Assembly (NCBI GenBank): GCA_021832305.1
Contig: JAKBLB010000007.1
Location: forward strand, 20,231-84,230
Reading direction: 5' to 3'
Length of the DNA: 64,000 nt
From: Pseudomonadota bacterium
Lineage (GTDB): Bacteria; Pseudomonadota; Gammaproteobacteria; Burkholderiales; Ferrovaceae
A program made the position numbers and the translations under genes. Of the stretch, positions 59,351-64,000 are shown piece by piece. The notes under the pieces were generated by a model. It did no database searches. It was not told the DNA's origin and saw nothing but the letters and a program-made list of their open reading frames with translations. Numbering within the stretch: position 1 is the first letter of the stretch; each line of letters opens with the position of its first letter.

Positions 59351-60963
59351 AGTGGGGCAGGGGGGAGGGATACTTTCTGCAGTTTTGGGGACGCTGGGGG
59401 TTGGCGGCTTTGAGTCTCCGGTGGATTGGCCAATGGGGTGGCCTGGACAGTCCATGGTTTGCGCATCTGAGCACGCATCTTCTGATGTTGGCCAGTGCTG
59501 CGGATATGTGGCGACACCGTCTCCTGTTTCGACGAGGACATTCTGCCGCCGGCGAGATCAGCATCGACTCCCTGTTCAGGCGGACCCGAACCCCCCGGAC
59601 AGCGCTTTGGCTGGGGTGGGGAGGGCCTTGGGATGCAACCCGCTTGCAACGGTATTGGGATGCCAGCATGGGGGAACCGGGTCAGTTGTCTCCGGCGCGG
59701 GAACATCATCCGGTCTGGCTCGAGAATCAGGGGCGTGGACATATGATCGTGCTGGGGGCGCCGGGGACCGGAAAAACCCAGGCTTTTCTCCTGATGGCCC
59801 TGCAGGCCTTGGCCCGTGGGGACACCGTGTTCGTATTGGATCCCAAGGGCGGAGAGTCCCTTCCTCGTTGCCTGCAAAGCGCGGCGCTTCAACGGAATCG
59901 CAGGTATCTGGGAATCGATGCCCACCGTCCCGACCAGAGCGGTTGCCTCGATATTCTGTCGGCTGGACGGGACCCTTCTGAGTTGGCCAGTCGACTATGC
60001 CAACTCTTGCCCTTCGCGGAACGCGCGACGGTGTTTGGTCAGTTTGCCTGGATGACCCTGTTTCGGATCATTGCCGCACTGCGTGGATTGGGGGACCCCC
60101 TGACTTTTTCAAGCCTGCGTTTTCATGTGGGTGACCAGGGGCGGCAACTGGTGCAGAGGTGCTGGCAGCGGTTGGGGCGGGAGCATGGGCTGAGCGTGGG
60201 CATGGACCATCTGGCCCGACACGATGCCGTGCATTACTCGAAGATGATCGTGTCCCTATTGCCCCTTCTGGAAATGCTTTCCACCGGCGTCCTGGGCGCG
60301 TTGCTGGGGGATGTTTCCGGGAGGAAACGTTTTACCCTGAACGAACTCATCGAGCAACGAGCGGTGCTGTATGTGTCGTTGGGGGCCTTATCCAATGCGC
60401 GAGTGGCTCAAATGTTGGGAACGCTGGTGTTGGGGGAATTGGCGGCTCTGGCGGGAGACCGCTACCGCGACTCCGCGGTGCAGCGGTCCACAGTGCGAAT
60501 CTTCGTGGATGAAGCGGCGGAACTGTCGGGAGAAACCTTTGTGCAATTGCTCAACAAGGGGCGTGAGTGCGACATGCAGGTGACGTTGGCGGTTCAAACT
60601 TTGACCGATCTCGAAGTGGCCATGGGAGGAATGGCTCCTGCCCGCATGATGGTGGGAAATGCAGCCCATCTGCTGGTGTTTCGTACCCTGGATGCGGAAT
60701 CCTGCCGAACCCTGAATGATCGGGCCGGCCGGGTCCAGATCCAGAAGCGTCAGGCGGGGGCGACGGCTCCTGCTCCCCGGCATTGGTGGCAGGGCCAGCC
60801 GCGCGCCGGCGCCACGCTGCAACGCCAGTGGCAGGAAGTTCCCCTGATTCCCGAAGGCTGGTTGACGCGTCTGGATGACCTGAATTACCTTGGATTCTTT
60901 TCCGGACAGGGGGTGGTCTGGGGTTGCCTGCCACGCCTTCGGATTCCTGGAGAGGCCGGGTGA
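59287..60963 (+). CDS. TraD/VirD4-type coupling ATPase
   Basis: This 558-residue protein has two N-terminal hydrophobic segments (about 33-48 and 60-73) and a large cytoplasmic motor. Walker A is VLGAPGTGKTQAFLLM (155-170), DPKGGESL (185-192) is the TraD-type DPKG motif, and Walker B is RIFVDEAAEL (404-413). A TraG-like end QVTLAVQTLTDLE follows. Coupling proteins bring the relaxase-DNA complex to the type-IV secretion channel. The start at 59287 is used; 59323 is another option. Frames extending further upstream lie inside the TraI-like gene and are not used. Confidence 0.8.
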   Translation: MSKSALAKVDLGMVSGSRFTLKWGRGEGYFLQFWGRWGLAALSLRWIGQWGGLDSPWFAHLSTHLLMLASAADMWRHRLLFRRGHSAAGEISIDSLFRRTRTPRTALWLGWGGPWDATRLQRYWDASMGEPGQLSPAREHHPVWLENQGRGHMIVLGAPGTGKTQAFLLMALQALARGDTVFVLDPKGGESLPRCLQSAALQRNRRYLGIDAHRPDQSGCLDILSAGRDPSELASRLCQLLPFAERATVFGQFAWMTLFRIIAALRGLGDPLTFSSLRFHVGDQGRQLVQRCWQRLGREHGLSVGMDHLARHDAVHYSKMIVSLLPLLEMLSTGVLGALLGDVSGRKRFTLNELIEQRAVLYVSLGALSNARVAQMLGTLVLGELAALAGDRYRDSAVQRSTVRIFVDEAAELSGETFVQLLNKGRECDMQVTLAVQTLTDLEVAMGGMAPARMMVGNAAHLLVFRTLDAESCRTLNDRAGRVQIQKRQAGATAPAPRHWWQGQPRAGATLQRQWQEVPLIPEGWLTRLDDLNYLGFFSGQGVVWGCLPRLRIPGEAG

Positions 60964-60969
60964 GCAGTC

Positions 60970-61332
60970 ATGTGGCATCCCTTGGCCGTGGAAATGATGC
61001 AGGCCCAGCAACTCTGGGGTGGACAGTGGATCCTCCAGTGGGCGCCCGGAATCGTCGGGCGTTTGGGGGACACCCCATGGGGAGTGGCAGCATTTCGCGC
61101 TTTGGCCCTGCTGCATTGGGGCGGGGGACTATATCCCGTGGCCCTGATGTGGCAGGTCGGTAGTCCTTCGTCCGCACGCGACGAATGGAACCGCTGGATG
61201 CGCGTCTGGCGTTGGCGACGTAGAACGGGATGGGGACTGCTGGGATTGGTGGGGCTGCTTTTCTGGCCGGCGATTCTTTCTCCCGCCGTGATTCCTGTGA
61301 TGGTGATGGGGTTCTTCCTGTTATTCCTATAG
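60970..61332 (+). CDS. small membrane protein of the conjugation-like cluster
   Basis: This 120-residue protein has two hydrophobic stretches (about 35-60 and 88-120) joined by a basic loop (WNRWMRVWRWRRRTGW). I do not recognise the family firmly. In SXT-type elements a DUF4400-like membrane protein follows traD, so the position is suggestive, and the basic loop plus hydrophobic end are compatible. It starts 6 bp after the TraD-like gene and ends the cluster; no pilus or channel genes follow. Confidence 0.5.
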   Translation: MWHPLAVEMMQAQQLWGGQWILQWAPGIVGRLGDTPWGVAAFRALALLHWGGGLYPVALMWQVGSPSSARDEWNRWMRVWRWRRRTGWGLLGLVGLLFWPAILSPAVIPVMVMGFFLLFL

Positions 61333-61422
61333 AATGGGTCTTCCATCGGTTTGTTGATGAACAGGATGCTTTTGCGGTAGTCTGACGAGACCCCGGTCTC
61401 ACCGCACCTTCGGAGAGTCGCT

Positions 61423-63573
61423 GTGTCCGCAGAAAGATTTCAATCCATTGCCCGTCAGACCCTGCTTCGCTTCGTTCTCTGCGCAGGGGGATTGGCCTTG
61501 CTGGTGTTTTTGGTCAGCGACGGTTTGACGTACACGGAAGGAAGCGCTTTTTTTTCTTGGGAAAGTTTGGGTTATTTGCTCAGCACGTTTGTTCTGGTGG
61601 GCGGTATTTTAACTCTTTCCATCGGCAAATGGATGCTGGAAAGCGCCCGGCGCGTGCAGGCCCTGCAAAGGGCCGTGGTTCATTTCAGTGATCAGCATCG
61701 GGTTTCCCTGGAATTTGTGCGTGCACTCGTGGAAGCACGCGCTGCGCGTCGGGATGAAATTACGGTGGTGGCGGACATTCTGGAAAGGATGGCCGACAAT
61801 ATGGAGCGTCATGAGAACTTGCGCGTAAGGGAAGAGGCGAAACAACATTTGTGGTCTCGAGTCTTTGACAGCAGCCTGGACGCCATTGCGATCTCGGCGC
61901 GCGATCGTCGGTTATTGACCGTGAACGAGGCTTTTCACCGAATTACTGGTTACGGTGAAGAAGAAGTGCTGGGCAATGAAATGCTGTCGAGCACGGTGAG
62001 CATTCCCAATGAAACGCCGCTGACACAAATCTGGGCGGCCGTGGAGACGAACGGGTATTGGAGCGGAGAACTGCTGGACAAGCGTAAGGATGGCACCCTG
62101 TATCCCCGTTGGCTCAGTCTCAGCGTGGTGCGCGATGCCAGTCACCAAGTGACGAACTATATTGCCGTTTTCAAGGATATTACCGAACAGAAGGAAAGTG
62201 AAGCCCGTTTCATCTATCAGGCCAACCATGATCGCCTGACGGGCTTGCCCAATCGGCACTTGTTGCAGGATCGTCTGTCCCGAGCCATTCGCCTGGCAGA
62301 ACGCAATCAGAATCGCCTGGCGGTGCTTTTTCTCGATCTCGATAATTTCAAATGGGTCAATGATTCACTGGGCCATGCCACTGGGGACCAATTGCTGATT
62401 TCCGTTTCACAGCGGCTCCAGGCGGGGGTGCGCGCCTCCGATACGGTGGCCCGTCTGGGAGGAGACGAATTCGTGGTATTGCTTCAGCAGCCGACCGGTC
62501 ACCAGGAATTGGCCATCATCGCGGAAAAATTGATCAAGGTCATCGAGCAGCCCATCGTCCTGGGCGGCTATGATTTTCACACCACCACGTCCATCGGTAT
62601 CAGCATTTATCCGGAGGATGGGACGGATTCGGATATTCTGCTGAAACATGCTGACACGGCCATGTACGTCGCAAAGGCGAGTGGTAAATCGGGTTTTCGT
62701 TTCTTCGATCTGGAAATGAATCGTCAGGCCGTGGCTCGGGTCGAGGTGGAACGAGACCTGCGCCGCGCCATTCAGGAACAGGAATTCGAATTGTATTTCC
62801 AACCAAAATTTTGCCTGGCCACGGAAAGATTATGTGGACTGGAAGCCTTGATTCGCTGGCAACATCCACGCCGTGGACTCATCCAGCCCGACGATTTCAT
62901 TCCCGTGGCGGAAGAAACCGCGTTGATCATCCCGTTGGGGGAGTGGGTCATTCGGGCAGTCTGTCGACAGGTGGTGAGTTGGAAGGATCAGGACGTGCCT
63001 TACCATCATCGGGTGGCCATCAATTTATCCCTCCTGCAAGTGGAATCTGATGCCTTTGTGGACACCGTGGAAAGGATACTGGAGGAAACGGGTGCCCCAC
63101 CCCAGTTGATCGAGTTTGAATTGACCGAGAGTATGGTGTTGCGCAATCCGGGACGCTCGGCCAAAGTGCTTCAGCGTTTGCGCAGGTTGGGTATTCATCT
63201 GGCACTCGATGATTTTGGGACGGGGTATTCCAGTTTGTCCCATCTGCGCCAGTTGCCTTTGGATGCGATCAAGATCGACCGAAGTTTCATCCAGAATATC
63301 CCGAACAGCGGTGAAGACAACCAGATCGTGCGCATGATCGTGGCGTTGGGCAAATCGGCACAGATGATCGTCATTGCCGAGGGAGTGGAAACCACATTGC
63401 AAAAGGACTGTCTCAGTCACTTGGGATGTGACTTTTTACAAGGGTTTCTTTTTTCGCGGCCCATTCCTCGGCAGGAGTTGGAACTTCTGCTCCTGCGCGA
63501 CAATGAGAAAAAAGCATGCCCCCCTTGTATCGGCTGCCATCAGACCTTATCTGAGTTGGTGGAATTGAAATGA
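61423..63573 (+). CDS. membrane-bound PAS-GGDEF-EAL cyclic-di-GMP enzyme
   Basis: This 716-residue protein starts at GTG (GGAGAG upstream). Two membrane segments (about 14-33 and 48-68) are followed by a helical linker, a PAS domain (about 145-255), GGDEF at 346-350 with an I-site RASD just before it, and an EAL domain with EAL at 474-476 and DDFGTGYSSLSHL. Both active-site signatures are intact, so it could make and break cyclic di-GMP. It lies 90 bp after the conjugation-like cluster, which ends with no terminator seen. Confidence 0.93.
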   Translation: MSAERFQSIARQTLLRFVLCAGGLALLVFLVSDGLTYTEGSAFFSWESLGYLLSTFVLVGGILTLSIGKWMLESARRVQALQRAVVHFSDQHRVSLEFVRALVEARAARRDEITVVADILERMADNMERHENLRVREEAKQHLWSRVFDSSLDAIAISARDRRLLTVNEAFHRITGYGEEEVLGNEMLSSTVSIPNETPLTQIWAAVETNGYWSGELLDKRKDGTLYPRWLSLSVVRDASHQVTNYIAVFKDITEQKESEARFIYQANHDRLTGLPNRHLLQDRLSRAIRLAERNQNRLAVLFLDLDNFKWVNDSLGHATGDQLLISVSQRLQAGVRASDTVARLGGDEFVVLLQQPTGHQELAIIAEKLIKVIEQPIVLGGYDFHTTTSIGISIYPEDGTDSDILLKHADTAMYVAKASGKSGFRFFDLEMNRQAVARVEVERDLRRAIQEQEFELYFQPKFCLATERLCGLEALIRWQHPRRGLIQPDDFIPVAEETALIIPLGEWVIRAVCRQVVSWKDQDVPYHHRVAINLSLLQVESDAFVDTVERILEETGAPPQLIEFELTESMVLRNPGRSAKVLQRLRRLGIHLALDDFGTGYSSLSHLRQLPLDAIKIDRSFIQNIPNSGEDNQIVRMIVALGKSAQMIVIAEGVETTLQKDCLSHLGCDFLQGFLFSRPIPRQELELLLLRDNEKKACPPCIGCHQTLSELVELK

Positions 63574-63589
63574 TCAGGAGATCGCATTC

Positions 63590-64000
63590 ATGAAGTTACA
63601 CTTTCGTCATATTTTGGTTACCTTCGCCTTGCTGCAAGGGACCTTGGCCTGGGCTGAGCCCAGTTTGGAACAGGTTTACGAAGCAACGCGCAGTGGCCGA
63701 TTGGAGGAGGCGCAACAAATGATGCAGGAAGTGTTGCGCGCTCATCCCAACAGTGCCAAGGCTCATTTTACCGAAGCCGAAGTTCTGGCGCGTTCCGGTG
63801 ATCTGGCAGGCGGACGGAGCGAACTGGCCCTGGCTCAGAAACTTCAGCCCGGATTGCCTTTTGCCAAGCCAAGCGCTGTGACTGAATTGAAAAACGAGCT
63901 GGATCACGGTACGGGAAACGTCACCGTTCCTGCCGGGGGAACGGGCCATACCCCCTGGGGAACGTTATGGGTGGTGGGGGGGATCGCCTTGCTGTTGGTG
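63590..64000 (+). CDS. TPR-containing membrane protein, 5' part (runs off the window)
   Basis: ATG at 63590 starts an open frame that continues to the window end, 137 codons visible. A signal peptide (HILVTFALLQGTLAWA) is followed by a TPR-like helical pair (LEQVYEATRSGRLEEAQQMM, AHPNSAKAHFTEAEVLARSG) and, after a Gly/Thr/Pro linker, the start of a membrane segment (WVVGGIALLLV). The rest lies outside. It follows the GGDEF-EAL gene by 16 bp and is probably co-transcribed. Confidence 0.75.
   Translation, partial: MKLHFRHILVTFALLQGTLAWAEPSLEQVYEATRSGRLEEAQQMMQEVLRAHPNSAKAHFTEAEVLARSGDLAGGRSELALAQKLQPGLPFAKPSAVTELKNELDHGTGNVTVPAGGTGHTPWGTLWVVGGIALLLV

Overview
This window looks like a chromosomal segment of a betaproteobacterium. 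It is moderately GC-rich and gene-dense, with most genes in short-spaced or overlapping operons. The placement rests on gene content and order: metG divergent from an apbC/mrp-dcd pair, uracil-DNA glycosylase next to rimI and tsaB, a gnd-zwf-pgl operon, and FlhDC-family regulators, which are known from beta- and gammaproteobacteria. I cannot name a genus from sequence alone. No rRNA, tRNA or CRISPR array was seen.

1-8.3 kb is a minus-strand run, possibly one long transcription unit: arnD-like deacetylase, bcp, phoH/PIN, lplT, tsaB, rimI, udg and an OmpR/EnvZ-type pair. The extreme left edge carries a possible transposase remnant. 8.4-16.1 kb (+) holds typA and a three-gene RND efflux operon. 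A ferredoxin-NADP reductase (-) follows, then a bioF-bioA-bioD operon (+) ending in a sodium:solute symporter. 21.6-23.3 kb is a small accessory patch with a DUF2442 protein, an IS3-type fragment and a DUF4143 ATPase.

23.5-36.6 kb is a Tad/Flp tight-adherence pilus locus. tadE and a very unusual Asn/Gln/Gly/Ser-rich tadG-like gene run leftward. A divergent 472-bp regulatory region separates them from flp-tadV-rcpC-rcpA-cpaD-like-tadZ-tadA-tadB-tadC, and this second operon continues without a gap into two GT87-type membrane glycosyltransferases. Two convergent minus-strand genes follow: a large polytopic membrane protein and a UDP-galactopyranose-mutase-like flavoprotein. Together they suggest that pilus production and envelope glycosylation are linked.

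40-44.7 kb is a decayed accessory region. It has an AbrB-type antitoxin with only a stump of its PIN toxin, restriction/modification-like remnants, a second VapBC-like module with an internally deleted toxin, and a partial duplication of the recQ 5' end flanking that module. recQ itself stops just after its zinc motif. ilvD then follows with a different base composition, and the oxidative pentose-phosphate operon (gnd, zwf, pgl) after it.

49.9-57.3 kb is housekeeping: dnaE, tRNA adenosine deaminase and metG (-), apbC/mrp and dcd (+). 57.3-61.3 kb is the most unusual part. FlhD- and FlhC-family regulators are tightly coupled to a TraI_2-type (MOBH-family-like) protein, a TraD/VirD4-type coupling ATPase and a small membrane protein. 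This is the regulator and DNA-processing end of an SXT/PFGI-like conjugation system, but without the secretion channel genes in view. The TraI-like protein appears to lack its HD metal ligands. A membrane-bound PAS-GGDEF-EAL protein and the start of a TPR membrane protein close the window.
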